Notes: generated by a model not told the origin, from the sequence alone. A stretch of DNA of 64,000 nt from Lewinellaceae bacterium (GCA_020636315.1 JACJYA010000007.1:310001-374000), one strand, 5' to 3'. Counted from the first letter of the stretch, positions 26,371 to 36,166 are shown. Numbers and translations are program-made.

Positions 26371-28896
26371 TTACTCAATCACGACTTTCTGCCTGCCGAT
26401 ACCCGCATCTGTTCTAACTTCCACCACATAAACTCCTTTGGGCTGGTTCCCTAAAAGCAAGGTATGTAAAGCCCCGGGCTGCTCCATATCGCTCAACCGG
26501 TATGCAACCTGCCCCAAACCATTATACACCAGAATTTCCACTTCCCTCACTGTCTTTTTCAACTCCAGATTGACATTTCCCGAAGAAGGGTTGGGAAATA
26601 CGGTGAATAAAGATTCCTGCCGCACCAGTGGGCCTTCGACATCCGTCACAAAAGTGCCATCGAGGGGTTGGTCGCCCCGGGAAATGAGATAAGAAGAGGT
26701 CAGCAGGACGGGGTTAAAGCCATCGTTGCAATCCGGGCAGGTGACGCCACTCACACAGTCCGGATTATTGGGGTGGCAGTTGTCGATGTAGTCTTCATCG
26801 AAGATATATTTCAGTTCCAGCGGCCCCTGGCCGATGTAGCCGGTCATATCATAATCAAACCAGGGAGCTATCGTTCCCGGGCACCAGCCGGCCCGGTTGT
26901 AAAACCAGGTGCCGTTCTGCGGCTGGCATCCATCCGGGTTGGGGTTGCAATCGTTCCAGTTGTGGTGTTCAAAAGTTTGTTCACCATTTACCCAGATGTG
27001 GTGGATGTCTTCATGAAATTCCGCCGCGTTCCCGGTATTGTTGTCCCCCCAGCCGTGCCCGGTGGCCACCAGTTTGATCTTGGCGGCCTGGGTATAATCC
27101 GGAAAAGAGGTTTCTATCACTTCACAAGGCTGAAGGTTGGAGGGGTCTCCAAAGGGATATTCGTCCCGCCACAAATCCTGGATATGGCTGTATGGGTGTT
27201 CTACCGGCCCGGCCTGATAATTCAATGCCAGGGTGTATAAGAACCCGTTGCCCTGTGTCCCAAGATTGACACGGAAAGCGATCTTGCCTTGCAGGATCGA
27301 CATAAAATCCGTCAGGTCAACGGTATGCCCGCAGGCCACTCCATAGGGTGTGATATATCGAATGATCTCGTACCACTCTCCATTGTGGCCCTTCGCGTCA
27401 ATAGAGGAGATCCGGTCCCAGGGGTCACAGCCGCCGTCAGGGCAATCGATGGCAAGGACGGCAGTGATGTTGTCAAAAGCTCCGAGGTAACTGGGCAATT
27501 CTGCTTCCACTGTCTGAGAAGGGACGTCAGAATAGGCCCAAACCTGATTGGTGGCCGTTACTTCCACGTCCTGAGCTTGTTCGGCCACGTTGAAGGTAAC
27601 CGATTCGGTAGCGCTGGCGCCATAATTATTCGTCGATATGATATTCATGGTGTAGCTACCATACCCGGGGGGCGTCCACCAGGCCGTGTAGTGTTCATTG
27701 CCCCAGTCTTTCAGGGCAATTTCCTCTGCGCCTATCTCAATTTTCACATCTGACACGGAAAAGAGCTCCGGATAATCAATGGAAGTGATCACAGCCAGCT
27801 GTATGGGCCTCAGAATGGGAACAAACACATCGCCCGCCAGTGGGCTCCGGGCGTCAATCACAGGCACAAAGCCCTGGGGGTCGAGCACCTGGAAAATGTT
27901 GACCAGGTCGGCCGCAGGATTAAAAGTGCCATCCCCTTCCTGGCTGGCTTTGATGCGGACTTCCCCGGCCTCTCCGGTTAGAGTAACAACATCGCCATCA
28001 ATAGTGGCCGGCCCGGAGAGCACCTCATAACTTACGGGCAACCCTGAGCTTGCCGTGGCTTGCAGTTGGAATGGCCCGTCGGTCGTCAGTTTGTTCGGGA
28101 TCTGCGGGAAAGTGATGGCCTGGAAGCCGGGATCAAAGGTGCCGCCAAAGTTGGAAATGTCTCCGGTGAGGGCAAAGTTGATGAGGTTGCCGTCGCGGGT
28201 GCCGTTACCGGTTTCTGAGACGAGTTTGGAAATGGCGGTATTATCTTCTCCGGGAACGCCCTGGTTGAATTTGTAATACAATTCCAGCCCGGATTCGGTT
28301 CCCGCCAGTTCGTTGTCCATCATGTCCTGTATCTCCGGCTGGGTAAGCGCCTTGCTCCACAGGCTTACTTCATCCACGCGGCCGCCAAACACAAAGTTGA
28401 AACCGCCCTGGATGCTTTTTCCGATCGCGAAAGGTTTGTTGCTCACCGGAAAAGTGCCTGAAGCCGAAGCGCTGCCCACAGAGTTGCCATTGATAAACAG
28501 CTCCACTTTGCTGCCGTTATAGACCCAGGCCAGGTGCTGCCATACCTGCGGCACAATACTGAAAGCCGGCGCCACAAACTCATGGAAACCTGCCGTAGTG
28601 ATCAGGCGGGATTCAATGACCCCATCGGTGAGTTGGATGAGGTAAAAGCCTCCTTCGCCGCTACCGCCGCCACGGATGCCCATCATACCCTGGCCGTAAG
28701 CCAGCTGATCGGTGTAGAACCAGCCGGCCATGGAAAACTTATCCAGGCCCTGAATGTACTGAGAGCCCCCGGGCACCTCTACATAATCATCCACACGGTC
28801 GAAATGGAGGTATTGGTTCGACTGAGCCTCGACATGAGCGAAGCCCGCGAACAGCAGAAAGGTAAAAGAAAGGAGTGTGAAGTAGATATTTTTCAT
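26371..28896 (-). CDS. Secreted LamG / PNGase F-like protein with T9SS sorting domain
   Basis: A 841-residue exported protein. The ATG at 28896 gives MKNIYFTLLSFTFLLFAG, a signal peptide, and is preferred to an upstream in-frame extension. Residues about 30-230 are a LamG/concanavalin-type domain (FSMAGWFYTDQLAYG, WQHLAWVYNGSKVELFINGN). An Ig-like segment follows, then a linker. About 460-745 resemble peptide-N-glycosidase F: AVLAIDCPDGGCDPWDR, EIIRYITPYG, and GHGWGDNNTGNAAEF with an HIWVNG strand. The C-terminus VFPNPSSGNVNLEL to RQKVVIE is a T9SS type A sorting domain. It lies directly after susD on the same strand, suggesting deglycosylation of surface glycoproteins. Activity is inferred from the fold. 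Confidence 0.83.
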   Translation of the reverse strand: MKNIYFTLLSFTFLLFAGFAHVEAQSNQYLHFDRVDDYVEVPGGSQYIQGLDKFSMAGWFYTDQLAYGQGMMGIRGGGSGEGGFYLIQLTDGVIESRLITTAGFHEFVAPAFSIVPQVWQHLAWVYNGSKVELFINGNSVGSASASGTFPVSNKPFAIGKSIQGGFNFVFGGRVDEVSLWSKALTQPEIQDMMDNELAGTESGLELYYKFNQGVPGEDNTAISKLVSETGNGTRDGNLINFALTGDISNFGGTFDPGFQAITFPQIPNKLTTDGPFQLQATASSGLPVSYEVLSGPATIDGDVVTLTGEAGEVRIKASQEGDGTFNPAADLVNIFQVLDPQGFVPVIDARSPLAGDVFVPILRPIQLAVITSIDYPELFSVSDVKIEIGAEEIALKDWGNEHYTAWWTPPGYGSYTMNIISTNNYGASATESVTFNVAEQAQDVEVTATNQVWAYSDVPSQTVEAELPSYLGAFDNITAVLAIDCPDGGCDPWDRISSIDAKGHNGEWYEIIRYITPYGVACGHTVDLTDFMSILQGKIAFRVNLGTQGNGFLYTLALNYQAGPVEHPYSHIQDLWRDEYPFGDPSNLQPCEVIETSFPDYTQAAKIKLVATGHGWGDNNTGNAAEFHEDIHHIWVNGEQTFEHHNWNDCNPNPDGCQPQNGTWFYNRAGWCPGTIAPWFDYDMTGYIGQGPLELKYIFDEDYIDNCHPNNPDCVSGVTCPDCNDGFNPVLLTSSYLISRGDQPLDGTFVTDVEGPLVRQESLFTVFPNPSSGNVNLELKKTVREVEILVYNGLGQVAYRLSDMEQPGALHTLLLGNQPKGVYVVEVRTDAGIGRQKVVIE

Positions 28897-28956
28897 AGTT
28901 TCTGATTTTTTATGCTCGAATGAAATCTCTCTCCGGCATCGGAAGCAGAAAAGCCG

Positions 28957-29002
28957 GCAATATAACCTGAGAACAATATAGCACTCTAACAATATAACAA
29001 TA
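28957..29002. repeat. AACAATAT word-repeat tract
   Basis: The gap between susD and the LamG gene holds imperfect repeats of AACAATATA and similar words. It is AT-rich and ends within the susD stop region. Purpose unknown. Confidence 0.4.
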
Positions 29003-30592
29003 TTACTTCATCCACCAGACCTTCACCCGTTGGGAGTCCTCCCCCATCCTGGCCACCTGTTCAGCCCAGTGATCGGCGTTGTTCTCCGCTTCGGAGGGGG
29101 GGTATGTCAGCCGGTAATATTCCGGCATTTCCCCTTCCCGGGGAGTGGCGCCCACCCGGCGGCTAAGCGCAAAGGCTTCCCAGGGCTGTCGAAAAGCATC
29201 CATCCACCGCTGGGCATAGATCAACTCCAGTTTGTTTTCTGTGGTGAAAATGCTGAGCCTGGGATGGTTTACAACTGCATACAACTCCCCTTCAGAAAGA
29301 ACAGGGGGCGCATTGGACCATATTTCCGAACCTGCCGCAAGGTTCTGCCAGAATTTCAGAGAATTGACCACCGCCAGGGTATATTCCGCCTCGGCTTGCC
29401 CCTCATCCTGCGCAACTCCCAGCCCCCTGAAATATGCTTCTGCTTTGATAAAGCCTATTTCTGCTGCGGTCAGGATGATCTCTGGAATATCCACCTCATC
29501 CCGGATGAGGTAATAATTGAAAGGAGAATAAATATTGGCATTCCCTTTAATAGAATAATTATTGTCCCTGTGCCGCTCGTAGGGTATGCCGCCGGAAGGA
29601 GGGGTGCCGGGTTCAGGGATCTGTGGAAAGGGCGCCCATTCGTTGGCATTATTGGGCTCAAAGAACACAAAAGCCCGGGGGTCGTAAATACCGCTGCCGT
29701 CGGAATTGTCATTCTCAGATAAATTATGCCAGATGGTGGCGCCCATCCTCAGCTTATTGTGCTCGCGAAAGGACCAGTTGACCCCCTCGTTACGCCAATC
29801 CTGCTGTCTGGGATGCATTCCCACCTCTTCTCCGGACTGTATGACGGGCAGGTTATTCTCAATGATATCTTTTATAATGGGAGTAGCGTAGGCAGGGTCT
29901 TTTTCCACCATGCGCATGGCATGCCTGAGGCGGAGGGAATTGGCAAACTTGCGCCATTTCCAGATGTCGCCGTAAAACAGATTGTCAAAATCGCCGAAGG
30001 ATACATATTTCTCTCCGCTGGCCGTCGTGGGTTCCGGAGCGGCATTGATGTGTTCTTCCACCCATTGAAGCTCTTCCAGTAGGAATTTATAGACCTCTTC
30101 CTGCGAATCAAATTCAGGGCGGGCATAATCCAGGCTCTCAAAACCCTTGCCGGCATTGAAAAAAGGAATGTCTCCGAAAAGGTCGGTCAGGCGAAAGGTT
30201 TTGTACGCCAGCAATACCTTCAACTGAGCCCGCACATTGTTCAAAGCTTCCGGTTCCACATCCATATCGTCCAGGCGCCGCTCCAGTTCGCGTATGTGCG
30301 CCAGCCCGCGGTAATAGCCATTCCATACCTCTTCTATGCCAATATTGATGTTGTCAAACCCCACTCCCGTTTTGGCGGCCTGCTGGGTAATGCCGTACAG
30401 GGTTTCATTATGGACGTAAAACTGCTCATTCCACCCCAGCCGAAGGGAAGCCACCACGGTATTGAAAAGCGGGCCGATATCGGTCTGCGTAGGAGCAAAC
30501 GGGTTCCTGTTGATCTCTTCAAAATCCTTATCACAGGAAGCGATCAAAAGGATAAGCCCGGCCAAGAGTATTTTATAGTTATTTATTTTCAT
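29003..30592 (-). CDS. SusD/RagB-family nutrient-binding outer-membrane lipoprotein
   Basis: Surface lipoprotein that binds a glycan or peptide and delivers it to the SusC-type pore. The 529-residue protein has a lipoprotein signal ending LIASC (Cys20) and then the typical DKDFEEINRNPFAPTQ start. Several helices of the TPR-like scaffold are visible (LAHIRELERRLDDM, AYKTFRLTDLFGDIPFF, FIKAEAYFRG). The ELIYAQRWMDAFRQPWEAF region is family typical. It follows susC with two hairpins in the intergenic gap. The ligand is not predictable, but a neighbour resembling PNGase F suggests glycoprotein-derived material. Confidence 0.92.
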   Translation of the reverse strand: MKINNYKILLAGLILLIASCDKDFEEINRNPFAPTQTDIGPLFNTVVASLRLGWNEQFYVHNETLYGITQQAAKTGVGFDNINIGIEEVWNGYYRGLAHIRELERRLDDMDVEPEALNNVRAQLKVLLAYKTFRLTDLFGDIPFFNAGKGFESLDYARPEFDSQEEVYKFLLEELQWVEEHINAAPEPTTASGEKYVSFGDFDNLFYGDIWKWRKFANSLRLRHAMRMVEKDPAYATPIIKDIIENNLPVIQSGEEVGMHPRQQDWRNEGVNWSFREHNKLRMGATIWHNLSENDNSDGSGIYDPRAFVFFEPNNANEWAPFPQIPEPGTPPSGGIPYERHRDNNYSIKGNANIYSPFNYYLIRDEVDIPEIILTAAEIGFIKAEAYFRGLGVAQDEGQAEAEYTLAVVNSLKFWQNLAAGSEIWSNAPPVLSEGELYAVVNHPRLSIFTTENKLELIYAQRWMDAFRQPWEAFALSRRVGATPREGEMPEYYRLTYPPSEAENNADHWAEQVARMGEDSQRVKVWWMK

Positions 30593-30664
30593 GTCAGAGA
30601 CTTTTGAGCCGCTTGGTTATAATTGAGGTTGAATTTGTTCAGAAATTCCCGCTTTGCCCGGTAT

Positions 30665-30695
30665 GTGAGCTGACAACTTCGAGTTGTCAGCTCAC
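30665..30695. promoter_or_regulatory. Perfect hairpin between susC and susD
   Basis: GTGAGCTGACAAC pairs with its full complement around a TTCGA loop (13-bp stem). It lies in the 169-base gap between the SusC stop and SusD start, where such stems can act in RNA processing or partial attenuation between differently expressed genes. A related imperfect hairpin follows at 30716-30746. Confidence 0.55.
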
Positions 30696-30715
30696 TTCTC
30701 TTGTCCTGGCAGGAA

Positions 30716-30746
30716 GTCAACAGACAACGGAAAGTTGTCAGCTGAC
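30716..30746. promoter_or_regulatory. Imperfect hairpin between susC and susD
   Basis: GTCAACAGACAAC and GTTGTCAGCTGAC pair around a GGAAA loop with internal mismatches. It shares the core GTTGTCAGCT with the neighbouring hairpin at 30665-30695, so the two look like diverged copies. Confidence 0.45.
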
Positions 30747-30761
30747 AGGCAAAATACCTGT

Positions 30762-33700
30762 TTAAAAAGAAGCGTTGAGGCCTACGCTGAAACTTCGCAC
30801 GCCAGGGTATGAGGCCCATTCCAGCCCCTGGGCATTACCGGCACCGTTGCTGCCTTCCGGGTTCACCCGGTCCGGCAGAGAGGTGTAAAGATAAAAAAGG
30901 TCCCTTCCCGTAAGCGTGACATTCAGGCTCTGAAACACTTTTGTCTTCTGTGCCAGTTGTTTGGGGAACTGATAAGACAATGCTACTTCCCGAAGCTTTA
31001 CCCAGGTATTTTCGATAATGCCGGGTTTGGAGTTGAACCTGCCCCATCCGCCCGTATTGCCGATGTATTTGAAGTAGTAATGCACCACTTTATTATTGGG
31101 CGTCCCGTCAGCGTAAACGCCGTCGAGAATAACGCCCACATTCCGGACGTTTCCATCCGGATCGGTATAAGGCAGACCCTGGCCCAGGCGCTCCGGCAGG
31201 GTTTCCGGGCTCTGCCCGGTCTGCAGCCCGATCACATAAGAGCCGGCATAGATGTCTCCTCCCCATTTGGTATCGACCAAAGTACTCAGAGTCAGCCCTT
31301 TAAAACCCACCTGCATCGTCCAGCCCCCGATGAAGTCGGGCGAAGCATTGCCGATGGGCACCCGGCTGTCAGTGATCAGGTAATGGGTGCCCTCGTCGTT
31401 AAGGATGGGTTGGCCCGTCCCCTCGTGATAGATGTAATCATAGCCGATGATCGTACCGTACTCCTCCCCTTCCTGAACCGTGATGGACGGCCCGTTAAGG
31501 CCCCAGATATTGGCCAGTTCCAGGCTTTTGGCGCCTTCTCCCAGGCTGACCAGAAAATTGCGGTTGCGGCTGATGTTGAAGCCGGTTTGCCAGTAGAAAT
31601 TCCGGTTCTCCACCAGAATGGCATTGACGATGGCCTCAAAGCCTTCGTTTTCCAGAATGCCGGTATTGATCCGGACCGTATTGGCGCCGGCTGAAGAAGG
31701 AAGAGGAGAATCGAGGATCTGGTCAAAGGACCGGATGTAATAATAGGTCAGGTCCATATTCACCCGCGCGTTGAACAGGCCCAGGCTCAACCCCACTTCG
31801 TAGGAGTTGGCCTGCTGCGGTTTTAATGCGATGGGCGGAATGGCCGTTGGCAAAGAAGCAGTTTGGTTACTTCCAAAGGTACTGGTCGAATAAACAAAAT
31901 CGATCTGGTAAGGGTCCGTGTCGGTAGCGGTCTGGGCATAAGCTCCTCTGATTTTCAAAAAGCTCAGCCAATTTAAACGGCTGAGGTCGAAGGCATTGCT
32001 GGCGACAAAACTAAGGGAAGCCGAAGGGTAAAAATAGGAGTTGGCGTCAAGTGGCAGGGCCGAGCTCCAGTCATTGCGCCCGGTCAATTCCAGGTACAGG
32101 TAATTTTCGTAGCTCAGGTTGAGAAAACTGTACAGCGAATTGATCTTTTTCTCATATCGGAACTCTTCCGGGATGGCTACGGTCAGCCGGTCCTCAAAAT
32201 TGTTAAAAGCGAAGAGCCAGGGGTTCACCCATTTTCCGGTGCTTCCCTTCAGCCCGTATTGGTTCCTGGACCACTGCGTACCTCCAAACGACAACCGGGC
32301 GCCGAGAGGAGAGTGAAAAACCCTCTCCTTATGAAAAGTAAGCAGGAACTCGTTATTGCGAACAATGTCCCTGCCCAGTTCATTGGAATAAAACCCTTCC
32401 GTGACCCCCAGGTTGTCAATGGGCTGGTTACGGGTTTCAAACTGAGTGAGAGTGAAATCCGTACCCATTCGGCCGGTGGCGTTCAGCCAGGGCGTTATGT
32501 CGTAGGTAAGGGAAAGAGCACCGATGAGCTTATTCCGGTCCAGGTTGGTATTGTTTTTATAGGTGTTCCACCAAAGGTGGGGGGGAGAGAAATCAAAGGG
32601 ATAACCGCCTTCATAGTCATAGTTGTTGCGGGTGCCGTCGGGCAGGATATTGATCTCCTTTTCCAGGCCCTTGTAGCTGCGCGGCCAGCTGTAGAGAATG
32701 CCCTTCCCAAAAGAGCTGTTATTGTCGTCGCCGAGGGTGGGGCTATTCAGGCGATGGTAATTGATGTAGGACATGGAAATGTCGGCATGCACTTTTGAAG
32801 AGATATCCAACCTGGACCCGAGGTTCGCCGTCGTCTGATTGTAATTGCTGTTGGGAACGATGGCATCGTGGTCCATACGGGTCAGGGACACCCGCATGGT
32901 CCCCATCTGCCCGCCGCCGGAAAAAGAAAGGTTGTGGGTAGTGGTATGGCCGTTGGAGAAATAGAGCTTCAGGTTGTCGGGTTGAGGGTCGAAGGGGCGC
33001 ATTTCGCCGTCCCACCATTTCACCATCTGCCCTTCCATCCGGGGCCCCCAGGATACGCCGGTGGAATAAAAGCCGAATAATTCGGTGGTGGCCTTTCCCA
33101 GCGGGCCATCCTCCGCGTGATTCTCCCGGGGATAGAGATAAACGCCGTTGTCATCCACCGGCAGAGAAGGTTCCAGCAGGTTTATTGGCCCTCCTGCGCC
33201 GAAAATGTTCTGCACTTCCCGATAATAATAAGGTTCGAGCACTTTGTGCATTACGGTATAATCGATGCCGATCCCACTCCGCTTTTCACCCCGCTTCGTA
33301 CTGATGAGCACTACCCCATTGGCTCCTCTGGAGCCGTACAGAGCGGAAGCAGTAGGGCCTTTCAGGATATTGATCGACTCGATATCATTGGGGTTGATGT
33401 TGTTAATGGCCGAGCCCCAGTCCACTCCCCGGCCGATGTTGGTCAGCCCCGGTTCGTTCTCCAGCGGCACGCCGTCAACGACGATGAGCGGCTGGTTGTT
33501 CCCATTTATGTTGTTATTGCCCCGGATAACAAACCGGGTGGTGCCTCCATCCACTCCATTGGTATTGGATATTTGCACCCCTGCAGACCTGCCGCTCAGC
33601 GCGCTGACCAGATTGGGGGCGTTGGAGCGCACCAGTTCCTCCCCTTCGAAGCTTTCCGTAGAATAGCCGACTTCCTTTTTCTGCCGTTTTATGCCCAGGG

Positions 33701-34046
33701 CCGTCACCACCACCTCGTCCAGCTCCTGCGCATCTTCCTCCATAGATACATTGATGGTTTCCCTGCCATCGATCTTTACTTCTTTGGCCCGGTAACCAAT
33801 GTAACTGAAAACCAGGAACCGGGCATCTTCCGGCACTTCCAGCTCATAGGCCCCATCCACATCGGTAATGGTTCCTTTCTCCGGGTAAGATTTCACAAAA
33901 ATGCTGAGGCCGATCAGGGGGTTGCCGGTAGTGGCATCGGTTACTACTCCCATCACTTTTTTTTGAGCTGTTACCAACCCTAAATAACCAGTTGTAAAAA
34001 TGAAAAGCAGAACTACCTTTTTTAAGCCTGGAATGCGGACTAACAT
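30762..34046 (-). CDS. SusC/RagA-family TonB-linked outer-membrane pore
   Basis: TonB-dependent active importer of 1094 residues. After a signal peptide, residues about 28-105 form the carboxypeptidase-regulatory-like domain (VMGVVTDATTGNPLIGLSIF, FSYIGYRAKEV). The TonB box and plug region follow: ELDEVVVTALGIKRQKKEVG near 108, then SNAPNLVSALSGRSAGVQI and RGNNNINGNNQPLIVVDGVPL. The remaining C-terminal 850 residues alternate strands of a 22-strand barrel and end in SVGLNASF, a C-terminal aromatic. The start ATG gives MLVRIPGLKKVVLLFIF. It heads the susC-susD-LamG/PNGase F-like cluster. Confidence 0.95.
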   Translation of the reverse strand: MLVRIPGLKKVVLLFIFTTGYLGLVTAQKKVMGVVTDATTGNPLIGLSIFVKSYPEKGTITDVDGAYELEVPEDARFLVFSYIGYRAKEVKIDGRETINVSMEEDAQELDEVVVTALGIKRQKKEVGYSTESFEGEELVRSNAPNLVSALSGRSAGVQISNTNGVDGGTTRFVIRGNNNINGNNQPLIVVDGVPLENEPGLTNIGRGVDWGSAINNINPNDIESINILKGPTASALYGSRGANGVVLISTKRGEKRSGIGIDYTVMHKVLEPYYYREVQNIFGAGGPINLLEPSLPVDDNGVYLYPRENHAEDGPLGKATTELFGFYSTGVSWGPRMEGQMVKWWDGEMRPFDPQPDNLKLYFSNGHTTTHNLSFSGGGQMGTMRVSLTRMDHDAIVPNSNYNQTTANLGSRLDISSKVHADISMSYINYHRLNSPTLGDDNNSSFGKGILYSWPRSYKGLEKEINILPDGTRNNYDYEGGYPFDFSPPHLWWNTYKNNTNLDRNKLIGALSLTYDITPWLNATGRMGTDFTLTQFETRNQPIDNLGVTEGFYSNELGRDIVRNNEFLLTFHKERVFHSPLGARLSFGGTQWSRNQYGLKGSTGKWVNPWLFAFNNFEDRLTVAIPEEFRYEKKINSLYSFLNLSYENYLYLELTGRNDWSSALPLDANSYFYPSASLSFVASNAFDLSRLNWLSFLKIRGAYAQTATDTDPYQIDFVYSTSTFGSNQTASLPTAIPPIALKPQQANSYEVGLSLGLFNARVNMDLTYYYIRSFDQILDSPLPSSAGANTVRINTGILENEGFEAIVNAILVENRNFYWQTGFNISRNRNFLVSLGEGAKSLELANIWGLNGPSITVQEGEEYGTIIGYDYIYHEGTGQPILNDEGTHYLITDSRVPIGNASPDFIGGWTMQVGFKGLTLSTLVDTKWGGDIYAGSYVIGLQTGQSPETLPERLGQGLPYTDPDGNVRNVGVILDGVYADGTPNNKVVHYYFKYIGNTGGWGRFNSKPGIIENTWVKLREVALSYQFPKQLAQKTKVFQSLNVTLTGRDLFYLYTSLPDRVNPEGSNGAGNAQGLEWASYPGVRSFSVGLNASF

Positions 34047-34232
34047 GGAGGTCGAAGTTTTTGATTCAGGGCTATGAAAACATTTTTGTTAATAATGGGG
34101 CAAGGTAAGAAAAGAAAAACATAGGAATTCAATCTCTGAAACAGGAATTTATGGCTCTAATTACTCCCCGGGAAATGCCTGTGTAAAAAACAATGCTGAT
34201 TTTTTGGTATTTTTATTTATTAAATTCAAAAA

Positions 34233-35984
34233 ATGAAGCCTTTAACCCTTTTTCTTATTCTCCTCCTTTTAGGAATATGCTTTTGCTGCGACAAATGGGA
34301 CCTCAAGCCTCAGGAAATTTATATTAAACTTGATTTGAACGCTCGCCCCTCCGTGCAGGGGGACACTATCATTGGACAAGTAGAACTTTCCGCCGAGATA
34401 AAGGACTGGCAATACGCACAGATCAGTGCCCATGGTTTTCTGTGGGCAAGGGAAGGAGAAACGCTCAGCTTATCATCTTTTGCAGGCATAGAACCACTCT
34501 TTGTAAGGAACAAGGCAGATAGTAATGTTTTTAGTTCAACAATAACCGGACTGGACCCAGAAGTAACCTACAATTTTGTTGCCTATGCCACCATAGAAGG
34601 CCAATCCTATTACAGTGACGTAAAACAAATTACAACCAATACCGGCCAGGTTTTTGCGGACTCCATCGTTTATAAAGGCGGGCTGCAATTAAAAGTTTAT
34701 GGCCATTTATCGGGAACGGAACAAGGCTTAATAGCGATACAGCATGGCTTTTGCTGGGCTTCAGAGAATCAGGAACCAACCCTTAACGATAATGTCATGC
34801 ACCTGGGTACCAGGCGAGACAATAAAAGCTTCAGCATTGTCATTGATGGTTTAGAAGATGGAAAATCTTATTCCATTCGGCCCTTTGCCAGGTTTTCCTT
34901 CGACCTGTTGCAGGAATCGGAAATTATTTACGGAAATACCATTTACTTTTCAGAGAACCTTAATTTTTGGCAGCGTGCCGCCACCTGGCCGGGCGACGAG
35001 CCCAGAGACTTTACTCCACACTTTGTAATCGATGGTAAACTTTATTATGCCGGCGGCCTTCCCTATGTCATGATGGAGCAAAATTTCCTGTGGAAATTTG
35101 ACCCCAATGGAACAAGCCTCGATCATGAAACGATGGAATTACTACCCGGTGCCTGGGAAAAACTGGACGTGCGATTTCCGGGAAACAGTACCGGCATTTA
35201 TGGGTTTGCCATTAATGGCAAGGGTTATATGGGAGGCGGCTATGATGGCGCCACTGAAGAAACGGATTTTTATCAATATGACCCTGCCCAACAAACAGAA
35301 AACCAATTTACAAAAGTCGCTCCACCTCCTTTCGTCACCACTTGCGGAATGAACATAAAAAATGGTAACCGAACTGGTGGCTGCTGTTTTTCTATCAATG
35401 GAAAAGGCTATATAGGACTGGGAGTATTGGATTTTAGTGAATGTAGTGGGCGCCCCCCATTATATGACATGTGGGAATTTGACCCGGATGGAGAAACGGT
35501 CATCGGTATGGATACTTTGGCAGGCAGATGGTTCCATAAAGCAGATTTTCCGGGGGAATATCTTCATATTACCTACCCGGTTTGTTTTGTTATCAAGGAC
35601 AAAGGATATGTAACAGGAGGGGACAACGCTACGCACAGTTATCTCTTTGAATTTGACCCTGATGGCGGTGAAACTGACCCCCAGTCCGGCAGGCCTATGG
35701 GGAAATGGGCCCAAAAGGCTCCCTTTCCAAATGGGGGCAGGATAAATAGCGCCGGTTTTGCCATAGGCGATAAAGGCTATGTAGGCCTGGGTAAACGCGG
35801 CTGGTTCAGAAGCGGTTTTTGGGAATATTCCCAGGCAACCGACGAATGGACGGTTGTTGCTGATTTTCCCGGCCCTGTTCGCCTGAATGGTTTGGGTTTT
35901 GCTATTGCCGGCAAAGGATATATTGGATTTGGGCTCACGCCTCAAGGGAACAAACGAAGCGATTTTTGGGTTTTTGACCCCTGA
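34233..35984 (+). CDS. Lipoprotein with HGF(C)W domains and kelch-like repeats, paralogue 1
   Basis: A 583-residue predicted surface lipoprotein. The signal ends in Cys18-Cys19 followed by DKWDL, the same residues found after the lipidated Cys of two paralogues in this cluster. Two similar FN3-like domains follow: residues about 25-130 contain AHGFLW and about 135-235 contain IQHGFCWAS. From about 240 onward there are kelch-type units with the core (F)AI.(G)KGY(I/M)G.G: FAINGKGYMGGG, FSINGKGYIGLG, FAIGDKGYVGLG and FAIAGKGYIGFG. The fold should be a beta-propeller. Function unknown, possibly binding of glycans or proteins at the surface. A family of four lies within 9 kb. Confidence 0.8.
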   Translation: MKPLTLFLILLLLGICFCCDKWDLKPQEIYIKLDLNARPSVQGDTIIGQVELSAEIKDWQYAQISAHGFLWAREGETLSLSSFAGIEPLFVRNKADSNVFSSTITGLDPEVTYNFVAYATIEGQSYYSDVKQITTNTGQVFADSIVYKGGLQLKVYGHLSGTEQGLIAIQHGFCWASENQEPTLNDNVMHLGTRRDNKSFSIVIDGLEDGKSYSIRPFARFSFDLLQESEIIYGNTIYFSENLNFWQRAATWPGDEPRDFTPHFVIDGKLYYAGGLPYVMMEQNFLWKFDPNGTSLDHETMELLPGAWEKLDVRFPGNSTGIYGFAINGKGYMGGGYDGATEETDFYQYDPAQQTENQFTKVAPPPFVTTCGMNIKNGNRTGGCCFSINGKGYIGLGVLDFSECSGRPPLYDMWEFDPDGETVIGMDTLAGRWFHKADFPGEYLHITYPVCFVIKDKGYVTGGDNATHSYLFEFDPDGGETDPQSGRPMGKWAQKAPFPNGGRINSAGFAIGDKGYVGLGKRGWFRSGFWEYSQATDEWTVVADFPGPVRLNGLGFAIAGKGYIGFGLTPQGNKRSDFWVFDP

Positions 35985-35994
35985 TCTTGTAAGC

Positions 35995-36152
35995 GCATGT
36001 TTGGAGGCCGCTTTTGGAGATGAAAAGTGTCAATTTTTTGATGAGACAAGGCGCTTTTTGAAGTTCATACCTGGAAGGTATGGGCGAAAAAAGCAACGCA
36101 GTATCAGCAAAAAAGGGGCGTTTTCAGCCCAAAGGGTGGCCTCCAAACATGC
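35995..36152. repeat. 158-bp imperfect palindrome (MITE-like)
   Basis: Perfect 15-bp inverted ends (GCATGTTTGGAGGCC at 35995-36009 and its complement at 36138-36152) surround 128 bases that are themselves roughly self-complementary. The symmetry centre at 36074 holds CATACC-TGGAA-GGTATG. The whole element can fold into one long hairpin. It lies between two paralogous lipoprotein genes and shows no coding frame. Could be a miniature mobile element or a regulatory hairpin. Confidence 0.65.
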
Positions 36153-36166
36153 ACTAAACCCTCAAT

